NCBI GenBank assembly: GCA_026397725.1
Contig: JAPLUI010000474.1
Location: 1-50,799 of the forward strand
DNA length: 50,799 nucleotides
Direction: 5' to 3'
Source of the DNA: Verrucomicrobiota bacterium
GTDB taxonomy: Bacteria > Verrucomicrobiota > Verrucomicrobiia > Verrucomicrobiales > Akkermansiaceae
In this document: positions 35,559 to 44,889 of the stretch, in pieces
How positions within the stretch are numbered: position 1 is the stretch's first letter
How the letters are laid out: every line of letters starts with the position of its first letter
Made by a program: the position numbers and the translations under genes
The notes under the pieces: model-generated
Database searches by the model: none
Told to the model about the DNA's origin: nothing
What the model saw: only the letters and a program-made list of their open reading frames with translations

Positions 35559-36662
35559 ATGAATGGAAAAAAGTTGATATTCGTTGGAATGTTACTTGTT
35601 GCAGGTAACATCAAGGCAGACCTGGTGTCAGTCTCGGATAAGAACATCCTTAACGGATTGTCGCCTTATAACTGGGTGTGTAAGAGCAATTACGTCAGCT
35701 CCGCAATCTGCGGTGCTTCGCTGACAGTTTCCTTCCAGGGCACGAAGCAGGTGTCTATACAGGTGGATACGGAACACATCAACAAGGCAACGGCTGCCGC
35801 AAAGCGTTATCCAATCATTGCATGGTCAGTCAACGGCGGCACATTCCAGTCACACCAGCTTGCCGCCGACGAGAAAGATATACTGCTGGCTTCAAACACT
35901 GCAAACCCGGCAATCAGCCTTTACATAAAGGGAATGTCTCCTTTCGAGGACCGTTTCAACGGGGATGCTCCAGGCACGGCGCTGAAGATTACCGGGTTCT
36001 CTGTCGACAAAGGTGGCGCGACGAAGGCTGCCACGCTGCCTGCGGGAATCTGGCTCAACATCGGCGACTCGATAATGTCGGGTGATTGTGCCGCGTACAC
36101 AGCAAGCCAGGGAAGGCCAGCAAATGATCTGTGGGCCGAGTCGGACGACGGGCAGGCGTCGTACGGCTACCTGCTTGCCAAACACTACGGCTACAGGGAA
36201 TCGCGGATTGCAACAGGCGGCTACAACTGGGGTGGGGGGCTCGGCAACCTGCCTGACCTGGCAACCCTGATTGACCAGAGAACGTCGACCATCAAACGGA
36301 TTGACGGAGAGAAGCTAAAGCCGGCGCCGGATGTGGTCCTCGTTAACCTCGGCGAGAATGGAGTTCCTGCCGATGCCGCTGTGATCGCGTCCCTGCGGAA
36401 GATACGCAGCAGGACCGGCCAGAAAACAAGAATTATCCTTATGATTCCGATTTCCGGAAAGGGACGCGCGGAAATCACAAGGGCATTCAATTCGTATGTG
36501 GATTCCGACAAGGACAGGGACATCCACCTCGTCGACCTCGGCCAGGTGAAATTTGAAACTGCCGATGGCCAGCATCCGACGGCGGCCGGCCACGAGGTTG
36601 TTTTCAAAGCCGCGCTGCAATTCATAGATCCAATGATTAAAAGCAAGGGTTACAGAAAATGA
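35559..36662 (+). CDS. Two-domain SGNH-hydrolase-type carbohydrate esterase
   Basis: The product is 367 residues; AAAGAAAGG precedes the ATG at 35559; leader KLIFVGMLLVAGNIKA. The N-terminal jelly-roll domain (about 20-150, VSIQVDTEHIN...WSVNGGTF) is followed by a GDSL/SGNH domain: Ser in WLNIGDSIMSG, the Gly block YNWGGG, Asn in VNLGENGV and the C-terminal Asp-x-x-His as DGQHPTAAGH. This layout matches plant-polysaccharide acetylesterases. Codon use looks slightly more AT-rich than in neighbouring genes. Its stop overlaps the GH29 start (ATGA at 36659), so the two are translationally coupled. Confidence 0.8.
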   Translation: MNGKKLIFVGMLLVAGNIKADLVSVSDKNILNGLSPYNWVCKSNYVSSAICGASLTVSFQGTKQVSIQVDTEHINKATAAAKRYPIIAWSVNGGTFQSHQLAADEKDILLASNTANPAISLYIKGMSPFEDRFNGDAPGTALKITGFSVDKGGATKAATLPAGIWLNIGDSIMSGDCAAYTASQGRPANDLWAESDDGQASYGYLLAKHYGYRESRIATGGYNWGGGLGNLPDLATLIDQRTSTIKRIDGEKLKPAPDVVLVNLGENGVPADAAVIASLRKIRSRTGQKTRIILMIPISGKGRAEITRAFNSYVDSDKDRDIHLVDLGQVKFETADGQHPTAAGHEVVFKAALQFIDPMIKSKGYRK

Positions 36663-37702
36663 GAAGCATGAACAGCATGACCATGACGAAAATGATGATG
36701 GCCGCCACCTTGTTGTCGGGAGTGTTCTCCGTGAGCAGGGCGGAGGAGGCGGTGAGCGGTGTCCTTGAGCAGAAAGGAACAACCATGACAAAGTCGGTGA
36801 AGGAGGTGCAGGCGGATTTCTTGAAGTTGAAGTTCGGGATGTTCATCCACTTCAATCTCGAAACATACAAGGGCGTCCAGTGGGTTGAGGGCTACCACAG
36901 TCCTGCTGACTTCGCTCCGGGTGGAAAAATCGATACCGATGCGTGGGCCGATGCCGCCAAGAGTGCCGGAATGAAGTATGCCGTGCTGACGACCAAACAC
37001 GTGTCGGGCTTCTGTCTGTGGGACAGCAAATACACCACGTATGACGTGATGAATCCCGAGTGCCCGTACCAGCAAGACCTCGTGGCGCAGTTCATCAAGT
37101 CGTTCACGAGTCGCGGGTTGAAGGTTGGGCTTTACTATTGTTGGCGACATCCCGGATTTGGCGATTTGAACAAGTATAAAGTTCTGCCGCCGGAGTGCGA
37201 CCCGGCAACCCATTCCATGGCTGAGCAAATTGAGTTTCAAAAGAAGCAGATTGCCGAGTTGGTGGAGAAATACCCGGACGCTTTCTACATTTGGAACTAT
37301 GCGCTCGACCCGGAAATTATGCCGGCCGAGCAGGCGACGGCGTTCATCCGCGGTCTGCGTCCCGGTCTGCTCGCCTCGGCGAACTGGTGGGATGGGAAAA
37401 TGAAGGGGTCGCCGTATCTCGATGTAGTGGTTTCCGAAACCCGTCATCTGGGTCAACGTCATTTGGACAACAAGACCACCGGTGAGACGTGTTGGTGCTT
37501 GGAGGGTAACCAGTGGTTCTATGGCGGGGCTGGTTCGAAATCGGCGGAGGATATCGTCAAGCAGCTAGAAACCGCGAACAGCCGCAATGCGAACTTTCTC
37601 CTGAACGTTGGGCCTGACAAACGTGGCAGAATTCAGGAGGCGAGCGTCAAGGTGTTGGCGGAGATCGGTCGCCTGCTTCAGAATCCGTCGTCAGGGGAAT
37701 GA
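36659..37702 (+). CDS. Compact alpha-L-fucosidase, GH29, with unusual residue at the nucleophile motif
   Basis: The product is 347 residues, just the catalytic barrel; many GH29 enzymes add a C-terminal beta-domain. The leader is Met-rich (MNSMTMTKMMMAATLLSGVF), very like that of the 41559 gene. GH29 signatures: LKFGMFIHFNLETYKGVQW, YAVLTTKHVSGFCLWDSK with the conserved substrate-binding HxxGFCLW, GLKVGLYYCW, and a C-terminal NSRNANFLLNVGPDKRG. The strand-4 motif where the Asp nucleophile is expected (W-x-D in relatives) reads FYIWNYALDPEIM, with Tyr at the Asp position and an Asp three residues later. If that alignment holds, catalysis is lost or shifted. The start overlaps the SGNH esterase as ATGA. 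Confidence 0.8.
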   Translation: MRSMNSMTMTKMMMAATLLSGVFSVSRAEEAVSGVLEQKGTTMTKSVKEVQADFLKLKFGMFIHFNLETYKGVQWVEGYHSPADFAPGGKIDTDAWADAAKSAGMKYAVLTTKHVSGFCLWDSKYTTYDVMNPECPYQQDLVAQFIKSFTSRGLKVGLYYCWRHPGFGDLNKYKVLPPECDPATHSMAEQIEFQKKQIAELVEKYPDAFYIWNYALDPEIMPAEQATAFIRGLRPGLLASANWWDGKMKGSPYLDVVVSETRHLGQRHLDNKTTGETCWCLEGNQWFYGGAGSKSAEDIVKQLETANSRNANFLLNVGPDKRGRIQEASVKVLAEIGRLLQNPSSGE

Positions 37703-37769
37703 TGTTCTAGGCGATCCTGACCGGAAATGAGGGCACGCTGAAATGAGAGTTCACAAGTCATAAGATACC

Positions 37770-39266
37770 ATGATGAATACACGAACAATTATTGCGATGC
37801 CGTTGGGAGTCATTGGCATTTTCCTGCCAATATTACTGGCGCAGAATTCGGCATGGTGTGCCGAGCCTGCGCAGAATCAAAAGGTCCTGCCCGTGCCCGG
37901 TGAACTCTTCACGGTCGAGGGGAACGCGGCCTTCTTGATCCGGCCAGCGCCTGATAAGGTTCAGACCAATTCCACGATTCCCTGGGTCTGGTACGCGCCG
38001 ACATACATCAATCTGCCGGAAGAGAGGGAATGTTGGATGATCGAGCGCTTCCTTGCGGCCGGTATCGCCGTGGCAGGCGTGGACGTCGGCGTGTCCCATG
38101 GCAGCCCAAAGGGGCGGACGGGTTTCTCTGCTTTCTACAAACACATGGTGGAACAGCGGGGCTTCAGTCGCAAGCCGGCACTCCTGTGCCGGAGTCAGGG
38201 TGGCTTGATGCATTACAACTGGGCTGCGGAGCATCCCGAATCGGTGGGGTGCATAGCCGGCATTTATCCGGTCGGTGACCTGCGCAGTTGGCCGGGGCTC
38301 AAGGGTGCCACCGGGGTGTATGGAATGACGGAGGCACAACTGGAGGCACAACTGGCCGAGCACAACCCTGTGGATCGACTCGCCCCATTGGCCAAGGCCA
38401 AGGTTCCGATCTTCCATATCCATGGTGATGTTGACAAGTTGGTGCCGCTGGATGCCAACTCGGGCACGGTTGCCAGCCGCTACAAGGAACTCGGCGGGCC
38501 GATGACCCTCCAGATTGCCAAGGGCCAGGGACACAACTACTGGAGCGGGTTCTTCGAGTGCCGGGAACTGGTTGATTTTGTGATCTCCCACATTGCCACG
38601 AAGGCACCAACCGCGCCTTCGGCACAACTGCCCAAGGTGCTGATGATTGGCGACTCGATTTCCGGCGGGTATGGAGCGGAAGTCATCAGGCTGCTGGAAG
38701 GCAAGGCCGAGGTGATCAAGCTCGGCAGTGTGGCCGGCTACCGGATCAAGGAACAGCCGATCTGGCAGGGAGGCCCCGCCGGTCACTTGAACTTCGGCAG
38801 CGCCTTGTTTTGCATCAGCGATCTCGATCGGTTCGAGAGGCATCTCGCCGAGACCAAGTACGACTGCATCCATATCAACTTCGGCCTGAACGACATTTTC
38901 CGTGGGCGCAACGGCCGCTGGTACAATCCCCCGGAGCAGTATGCGGAGCATCTGGACAAAATCATCACGCTGCTGAAAACCAACGGGGCGAAAATCATCT
39001 GGGCCAACACCACGCCGATACCGGACAACGACCCCGACCGGCCGGCGGGTGACGACCTGATCTACAACGCCGCCGCCGAAAAGGTCATGAATAAGCACGG
39101 CATTCCGATCAACGATCTCCACGGGATCATCACCCGCTGGGACGGATATGCGGAGTGGAAGAAGGGAAGCGACGTCCATTTCGGCGGCCCCGTCTATGCG
39201 ATGCTGGCCAAACAGGTTGCCGATAAGATTGCCGGGGAACTCGCAAATCCGAACGACAGGAAGTGA
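37770..39266 (+). CDS. Fusion of alpha/beta-hydrolase and SGNH-hydrolase domains (bifunctional esterase)
   Basis: The product is 498 residues with leader GVIGIFLPILLAQNSAWC. Residues 40-280 are an alpha/beta hydrolase: nucleophile elbow LLCRSQGGLMHYNW (Cys replaces the first Gly of GxSxG), Asp in HGDVDKLVP and His in GQGHNYW complete the triad. After a short Ala/Pro/Thr linker, residues 290-498 are an SGNH hydrolase: Ser in VLMIGDSISGGYG, Asn in INFGLNDIF and a terminal Asp-x-x-His-like GSDVHFGGP. Both catalytic sets look complete, so one polypeptide could remove two kinds of ester, for example acetyl and a longer acyl group, from one glycan. The stop overlaps the open frame of the next gene as GTGA at 39263. 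Confidence 0.82.
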   Translation: MMNTRTIIAMPLGVIGIFLPILLAQNSAWCAEPAQNQKVLPVPGELFTVEGNAAFLIRPAPDKVQTNSTIPWVWYAPTYINLPEERECWMIERFLAAGIAVAGVDVGVSHGSPKGRTGFSAFYKHMVEQRGFSRKPALLCRSQGGLMHYNWAAEHPESVGCIAGIYPVGDLRSWPGLKGATGVYGMTEAQLEAQLAEHNPVDRLAPLAKAKVPIFHIHGDVDKLVPLDANSGTVASRYKELGGPMTLQIAKGQGHNYWSGFFECRELVDFVISHIATKAPTAPSAQLPKVLMIGDSISGGYGAEVIRLLEGKAEVIKLGSVAGYRIKEQPIWQGGPAGHLNFGSALFCISDLDRFERHLAETKYDCIHINFGLNDIFRGRNGRWYNPPEQYAEHLDKIITLLKTNGAKIIWANTTPIPDNDPDRPAGDDLIYNAAAEKVMNKHGIPINDLHGIITRWDGYAEWKKGSDVHFGGPVYAMLAKQVADKIAGELANPNDRK

Positions 39267-39280
39267 TCAAACAAGCCAAC

Positions 39281-41434
39281 ATGAAAACCTTCACATTCCT
39301 TATCACCCTCGCGCTCTCGATCCCATGCGGGCTCGGCGCGGCCGAATCGCTTGAGCAGCAGTTCCGCAATCCTCCGGAATCGATGAAACCCTATTGTTAT
39401 TGGTACTGGTTGAACGGCGACATCACCAAGGATGGCATCACCAAGGACCTCGAAGCCATGGCCAAGGTGGGGATCCAACGGGCCATGATCGGCAACATCC
39501 AGGAAGACCCCAAAAGCGTCGGGCCGGTGAAGATGTTCACGCCGGAGTGGTATGCGCTGACGCGTCATGCCATGAAAGAAGCCGCACGTGTAGGGGTGGA
39601 GATCTCGATGTTCAACGCGCCGGGCTGGAGCCAGAGCGGCGGACCGTGGATCAAGCCGGAACAATCGATGCGGCGCATCACGTGGAACGAAATCCCGGCG
39701 AAAGGCGGCAGGTTTTCCGGAACAGTCCGCCCCGACATTCAGCCGCTGGTCCAGGATGTGGCCGTTCTGGCGGTTCCCAGAAAGGGATCTGTGACGCTTC
39801 ATCCGTCCGCGCTGACACTGGGGCCTTCCTCGTGGATCTGGATCTGGGGTGAGGCTGGCGCAAGGGGCGTGGGTCCCGGTACGAGGTATTTCCGGCGGGT
39901 GATCAAGGTGGATGCTTCCGCAATGCTGACAGCCAGCATGATTGCATTGGCGGATGACTCCTACACGCTTTGGATCAATGGAAAAGAAGTACGCCGTGGA
40001 CCGGCGGTGCGGAATGTCGGCGACGAATTCTCCATCAAGGAATACCTGAAGCAGGGCGACAACGTCATCGCCGTTGCCGTCACCAATATCGAAGGATCGG
40101 CAGGCCTGATTGCGGCGTTGCGGATAGGTTATCTCATCAAGCGGCGTGGCGAGGAAATGTTCTGCTTGGGCATCAACCACTTCGTCCTGCATGTGGTGGC
40201 GCATCAGGCAAGGGACGGGGTGCCTGGTTACAATCCGGGCTTCGGTACGTCGTTCCACCGGAACAACCCGTGGTTCAACGAAAGCCGCGACTGGGTGCGC
40301 TACCTGCAGCGCGTTCACCTCATGCTGCAGCAGGGCAATCCGGCAGCCGATGTGGCGGTATACATCGGTGACTTCACACCGCAGATGACCGGCCCGGGCG
40401 ATCCCGCGCCTGCCGGCTATGACTTCGACTACATGGGATCGGATGCGATCCTGAACAACCTCGACGTGGTGAATGGCAAATGGGTGGTCTATGACGAGAA
40501 GCAGCGTAACAAGATCGCCGCCAGCTATGAGTTCCTGACCATGCCGGAATCCGGATACATCCGGCCGCAGGTGCTCAAGCGTCTGGATGAACTCAAGCAG
40601 ACCGGCGGCAAGATTCCGGCGGTTGGAGTTGGCCAGGCCCTGCGGGAGTCGGGCGTTGTGCCGGTTGTTTCGGAGACCACCGGCGGCCTGCGCTGGAAGG
40701 CGCGCGAACTCGACGACGGGATGATCTTCTTCCTGTCTAACTTCGCGGCGGCAGGCAAGTTCGAGGCCAAGCTGCGAGTGACCGGCAAGGTGCCCGAACT
40801 GTTCAATCCGGTGACCGGTGAGATCAAGAAACTCGCGCGCTACAAGGCGGAGCAGGACGGCACGCGGATCTGCGTCCAGGTGAATGACCCGTCCGATTCC
40901 TTCTTTATAGTATTCCGCGAACAGCAACAGACGCCATCGGTCGTCAAGGTTCAGGCGGATGGCAAGGATGTGGGACCCGGCGATCTGGCGCTCTTCTACG
41001 ACGTGAACAGCCGGCTGACCGCCGAATCCGCTAGCAAGGGTCTGTATGCTATTACCCTGAGCGACGGCACGACCAAGAGCGTTATCATCGAGAAGGATTC
41101 CGCGACTCTGCCGATTGCCGGGGAATGGACCACGACCAACAAGGACGAGAAGGGTTTCTCGGTGTTCAGGGAAATCACGTTTTCCGTTCCGGTCGGTTTC
41201 GGCAAGGGGCAGAAGGTTGAGTTGGATCTGGGCAAGGTGGAGGTGATGGCGCAAGTGACGTTGAACGGCAAGGAGTTTGACACGCTCTGGATGCCGCCAT
41301 TTGCGCTGGACCTTACGGAAGCCCTTAGGACCGGTGAGAACAAACTCAAGGTTCTAGTGACGTCGACTTCGAACGGCAAGCCGGCATTGGGAGAGGTTAA
41401 ACTCAGGTCTGTATCAAGTCAAAGAATTGAATAG
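39281..41434 (+). pseudogene. GH106-type alpha-L-rhamnosidase missing its catalytic middle
   Basis: The product is 717 residues from the ATG at 39281 (leader MKTFTFLITLALSIPCGLGA). The N-terminus is clear GH106 (ESLEQQFRNPPESMKPYCYWYWLNGDI...FNAPGWSQSGGPW). A sugar-binding jelly roll follows (WIWIWGEAGARG...AALRIGYL). At about 40125-40140 the sequence jumps to a late-barrel segment (IKRRGEEMFCLGINHFVLHVVAHQ...YLQRVHLMLQQGNPAADVAVY). Relatives are about 1000-1150 residues, so the core that carries the catalytic acids seems absent. A second shortening is likely near 40600-40670 (TGGKIPAVGVGQALRESG). The C-terminal beta-domain is present (VTLNGKEFDTLWMPPF). All junctions are in frame. Activity is unlikely. 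Family layout is from memory and needs alignment. Confidence 0.72.
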
Positions 41435-41558
41435 GTGATCAACCAGACGGACGTTGTCCCATTCCGAAACAGTGGAAATCATCCGACGAATTCGATGAAA
41501 ACGAAAATCATAATCTGTGAAGCACGGAAGTTTACCGAACAGGATAAATAGAACCCTT

Positions 41559-42356
41559 ATGAACATGATGACAATGAAGAAGATGATGATGATGATGGTC
41601 GCCACCTTGTTGGCGGGAGTGTTATCCGCAAGCGGGGCCGAGGTGACGTCGGACAAGTTCGAGAGCAAGTATTACAAGGATTTGCCGCTCTTCAGCACCG
41701 CTGCCAGCGAGACCGTGGAGAAGCAACCCATCGAGCACTTCGGGCCGGTCGGCATCGGGATCGACCTGTTGCTGCCGCCGTTCCAGATGCAGTTGAGCCG
41801 GATTGACAAGGGTTCGCCTGCGGAGGCCACGGGCAAGCTCAAGGTCGGGCAGATGATCGAGTCCATCAATGGGGAGAAGCTCAAGGACATCGATCCGCGA
41901 ATCCAACTCGGCGCGATCATCACCAAGGTCGAGGCCACCGATGGCGTCATCAGGTTCATGGTCAAGGAGAAGCCGGATGCCACGGCCGGGGAAGTCATCG
42001 TGAAGATTCCGGTCCTCGGCGCCTACAGCAAGACCTGGCCCTTGAACTGTCCGAAGTCGGACAAGATCGTCCGCGGCAAGGTGGCGACGGTGGAAGAGTT
42101 CACGTCATCGGCGCAACTCAGGAGCAATCCGCTGCTACCTGCCAAGCTGACCTTTGCCGCCAACGGGCGCACGGATGACCCCTTGGTGTATTATACCGGC
42201 GACCTGCTGATGCACCTCAACACCAACCAAGCTCTCAAAATGAGTATGAGGACAACCGATGGCGTGGAGTATCTCTTCATCGAGGCCGGCGGGTTCGCGG
42301 CGAACACCCCCCCGACCTGGAAACCGCGGTTGATCGTGATGAAACGCGGAGGGTGA
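41559..42356 (+). pseudogene. DUF6288/PDZ-type secreted protein with central deletion
   Basis: The product is 265 residues from the ATG at 41559. The leader is made almost entirely of Met, Lys and hydrophobics (MNMMTMKKMMMMMVATLLAG) and contains five ATG codons in a row. A PDZ-like domain (about 60-160) has QLSRIDKGSPAEATGKLKVGQMI and VKIPVLGAYSKTWPLNCPKSD, which I recognise from the N-terminal part of DUF6288 proteins. At about 42060-42080 it jumps to what looks like the extreme C-terminus of that family (TDDPLVYYTGDLLMHLN...LFIEAGGFAANTPPTWKPR). Full-length members are far longer, so the helical middle is missing in frame. The job of the family in glycan loci is unknown; here it is probably non-functional. 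Confidence 0.62.
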
Positions 42357-42377
42357 TTGGGACAAGCAAGGAATCAT

Positions 42378-44882
42378 ATGGCATATGTACTGATCTTCTT
42401 TTCGGGCTTGGCCGGTCTCATCTACGAGATTCTCTGGATGAAACAGTTGGGGCTGCTGTTCGGCAGCACCTCGCAAGCGGCGGCAGCAACGTTGGCAGCA
42501 TTCTTTGCCGGGTTGGCGGTGGGGAGTTGGTGCTGGGGGAAATGGTCGACTCGCACGGCGAATCCGCTGCGTCTTTATGTGTGGTTGGAAATCGGGATTG
42601 CGGCGACCGCTTTGCTCTACTTCGGCATCTTGCATGCCTACTACGCAATCTACCCCTGGGTTTACCAGAGCGTCGCTTCAGGTGGCTGGTTGCTCTTTGT
42701 TAAATTCGTACTTGCGATGGTGTTGGTCTTTCCACCGGCCTTTTTCATGGGTGGAACGATACCGGCCATGGGTCAGCATTTGATTGGGGACCGGGCCGGG
42801 TTTGGCAGAACCGCCGCGTTGATTTATGGGGTCAATACGCTTGGCGCGGCAGTAGGGGCTAGCTTGGCTGGTTTCTTTCTTCCGCTCTGGCTTGGGTTCA
42901 GGATAACCTGCATCGGAACGATGATGATTACGTCATTGGTCGCAGTCACGGCATTTCTTCTTTCACGGTCCGCGACCCAACCTGAGCGTTCACAGCCGAT
43001 GGCGACTGTGAGTGATAATACGAAGATCCAGTCTGCCAAGGGTGTCGACACGGCAATCTGTTTCCTGTCGGGCTTTGGCTTTCTGGCACTGGAAGTTCTT
43101 TGGACGCGAATGTTCGCACAGGTGCTGGAGAACTCGGTGTATACGTTTTCCGCTGTTCTGGTCATCCTTCTTCTCTGCTTGGCGGCCGGTGCCTATCTCA
43201 GTTCCCGTCTGGCGCGGTTGACAGCTTCGCCTTCACTGATCTTGACCGTCCTGCTTCTGGCCGGTGGGGTTGGCGTTGCCGTCACGCCGTTTGTGTTCAT
43301 GTGGCTGACCGATTCGTTGCAAATCATCGCGGTGCGGGCGTCGTGGCTGAGTCATCTAGGACTGGTTTTTCGGAAGGGATTTCTTGCCTTTGGCGCACCG
43401 GCCCTGTTGCTGGGGACTATTTTCCCGTTCCTGATGAAAACGGAAGAGCAGTGTGCGGATCAGCCGGGAAGAACGCTGGGGCAACTGTCAGCGATCAACA
43501 CTGCCGGGGCCATTTTTGGCTCTTTGTTGTGCGGGTTTGTGTTTCTAGGCGCATTTGGCATGTGGCGGACGATTCAGATCATCGCCGTGTTGTATCTGGT
43601 GGGGGCGCTGGTCGTTTCGCTCACCATACAGGGCAAGGCGGTGATGCTTCGAGCGGTGAGTGGCGGTTTGCTGATGGTGGTGTTCCTGTTCCTGAATCCG
43701 TCCGGTTTGCCGGTCACCAGTACTGATCCGAAACTTCGTCACGGAGAGATTCTGGAGACATGGGAGGGGAGCGATTGCACGGTGGCTGTTGCGAATGATC
43801 AACACGGGCTTTCCATCAAAATCAACTCGCACTACGGATTGGGCTCCACCGGGGCGAGTTCGTTGGAGCGGCTGCAGGCCGACATTCCACTCAAGATTTA
43901 TCCACAAACCAAAAGCATCTTCTTCCTTGGCATGGGTACCGGTATCACTGCAGGGAGTGCGTTGGACCCGGCATTCAGCAATGTGACGCGGATCGTGGTT
44001 TGTGAACTGGTGCCGGAAGTCGTCACGGCTGCGAAGAAGTATTTCACCGACGTTGACGGTGTCGACTATACCGGCGGGCTGTTCACGGACCCCCGCGCGA
44101 CGGTGTTGGTGGAGGACGGTCGGCATTATCTCATGGCGTCGCGAGAGAGTTTCGACATGATCAACTCGGACCTCTTTTTGCCCTACCGTTCGGGGGCCGG
44201 AAGCCTTTACAGCAAGGAACACTTTGAGAGTGTCAAGGCGCGGCTTGCCCCTGGTGGTGTCTTCTTCCAGTGGTTGCCGCTTTACCAACTCACTGGAAAC
44301 GAATTTTCGATCATTGTGCAGACGATGCTTCAGGTGTTTGACCAGGTCACGCTGTGGCGCAGTACATTTCAGCCCGGAGAAGAAGTGGTGGCATTGGTTG
44401 GTCACAAGGTGGCCACACCGCTGTCGGCGGGCCCCGGTGGGGGTGTTGAGGAGCGGAGGTTGGCTGTTGCCGGAAAGGACCACCGCGATCTAGCCCGGCT
44501 GAGGTTGCCGTTCGATTCGCAGACGATGCCTTTCTTTTATTGCGGCAACCTGACAGCGGCGAAGGAACTCTTTGCCGGCTATCCGGTCAATACCGATGAC
44601 CATCCTTACATCGAATACATGGCACCGCGCACATTCCGCAACCAAACCGAGACGTTAATCCCTTGGTTCGTCGGGCCGAGGTTGGCCAAGTTGGTTGACG
44701 AGCTTCAACGCATTTGCCCGCCGTCTTGCGATCCGTTTCTGGCGAATATTTTACCGGAGGAGCGTCAGTTGCCTGTGGCCGCGGCGGCCTATCATTGGGC
44801 GCGGCTATGGGAGATCATGGGACGGGAGGACGAGTGCAAGCAATCGTGGCGGCGGTTTGTCAAAGAATGGACGAATCAGTAA
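42378..44882 (+). CDS. Fused MFS-like membrane protein / spermidine-synthase domain
   Basis: The product is 834 residues from the ATG at 42378 (AAGGA upstream; the frame is open to 42357). The first half has about twelve hydrophobic segments (VLIFFSGLAGLIYEILWMKQLG is the hallmark start, and a second GFGFLALEVLWTRMF opens the repeat). The second half (about 450-740) is a spermidine-synthase-like methyltransferase fold with an SAM/aminopropyl site (IFFLGMGTGITAGSALD), VVCELVPEVV and VEDGRHYLM. Such fused proteins are frequent in Verrucomicrobiota and Planctomycetota, and their substrate is not settled. Intact, inner membrane. It is the last complete gene before the degraded element: only a stop codon separates it from an esterase fragment. 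Confidence 0.85.
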   Translation: MAYVLIFFSGLAGLIYEILWMKQLGLLFGSTSQAAAATLAAFFAGLAVGSWCWGKWSTRTANPLRLYVWLEIGIAATALLYFGILHAYYAIYPWVYQSVASGGWLLFVKFVLAMVLVFPPAFFMGGTIPAMGQHLIGDRAGFGRTAALIYGVNTLGAAVGASLAGFFLPLWLGFRITCIGTMMITSLVAVTAFLLSRSATQPERSQPMATVSDNTKIQSAKGVDTAICFLSGFGFLALEVLWTRMFAQVLENSVYTFSAVLVILLLCLAAGAYLSSRLARLTASPSLILTVLLLAGGVGVAVTPFVFMWLTDSLQIIAVRASWLSHLGLVFRKGFLAFGAPALLLGTIFPFLMKTEEQCADQPGRTLGQLSAINTAGAIFGSLLCGFVFLGAFGMWRTIQIIAVLYLVGALVVSLTIQGKAVMLRAVSGGLLMVVFLFLNPSGLPVTSTDPKLRHGEILETWEGSDCTVAVANDQHGLSIKINSHYGLGSTGASSLERLQADIPLKIYPQTKSIFFLGMGTGITAGSALDPAFSNVTRIVVCELVPEVVTAAKKYFTDVDGVDYTGGLFTDPRATVLVEDGRHYLMASRESFDMINSDLFLPYRSGAGSLYSKEHFESVKARLAPGGVFFQWLPLYQLTGNEFSIIVQTMLQVFDQVTLWRSTFQPGEEVVALVGHKVATPLSAGPGGGVEERRLAVAGKDHRDLARLRLPFDSQTMPFFYCGNLTAAKELFAGYPVNTDDHPYIEYMAPRTFRNQTETLIPWFVGPRLAKLVDELQRICPPSCDPFLANILPEERQLPVAAAAYHWARLWEIMGREDECKQSWRRFVKEWTNQ

Positions 44883-44889
44883 ACAACAC

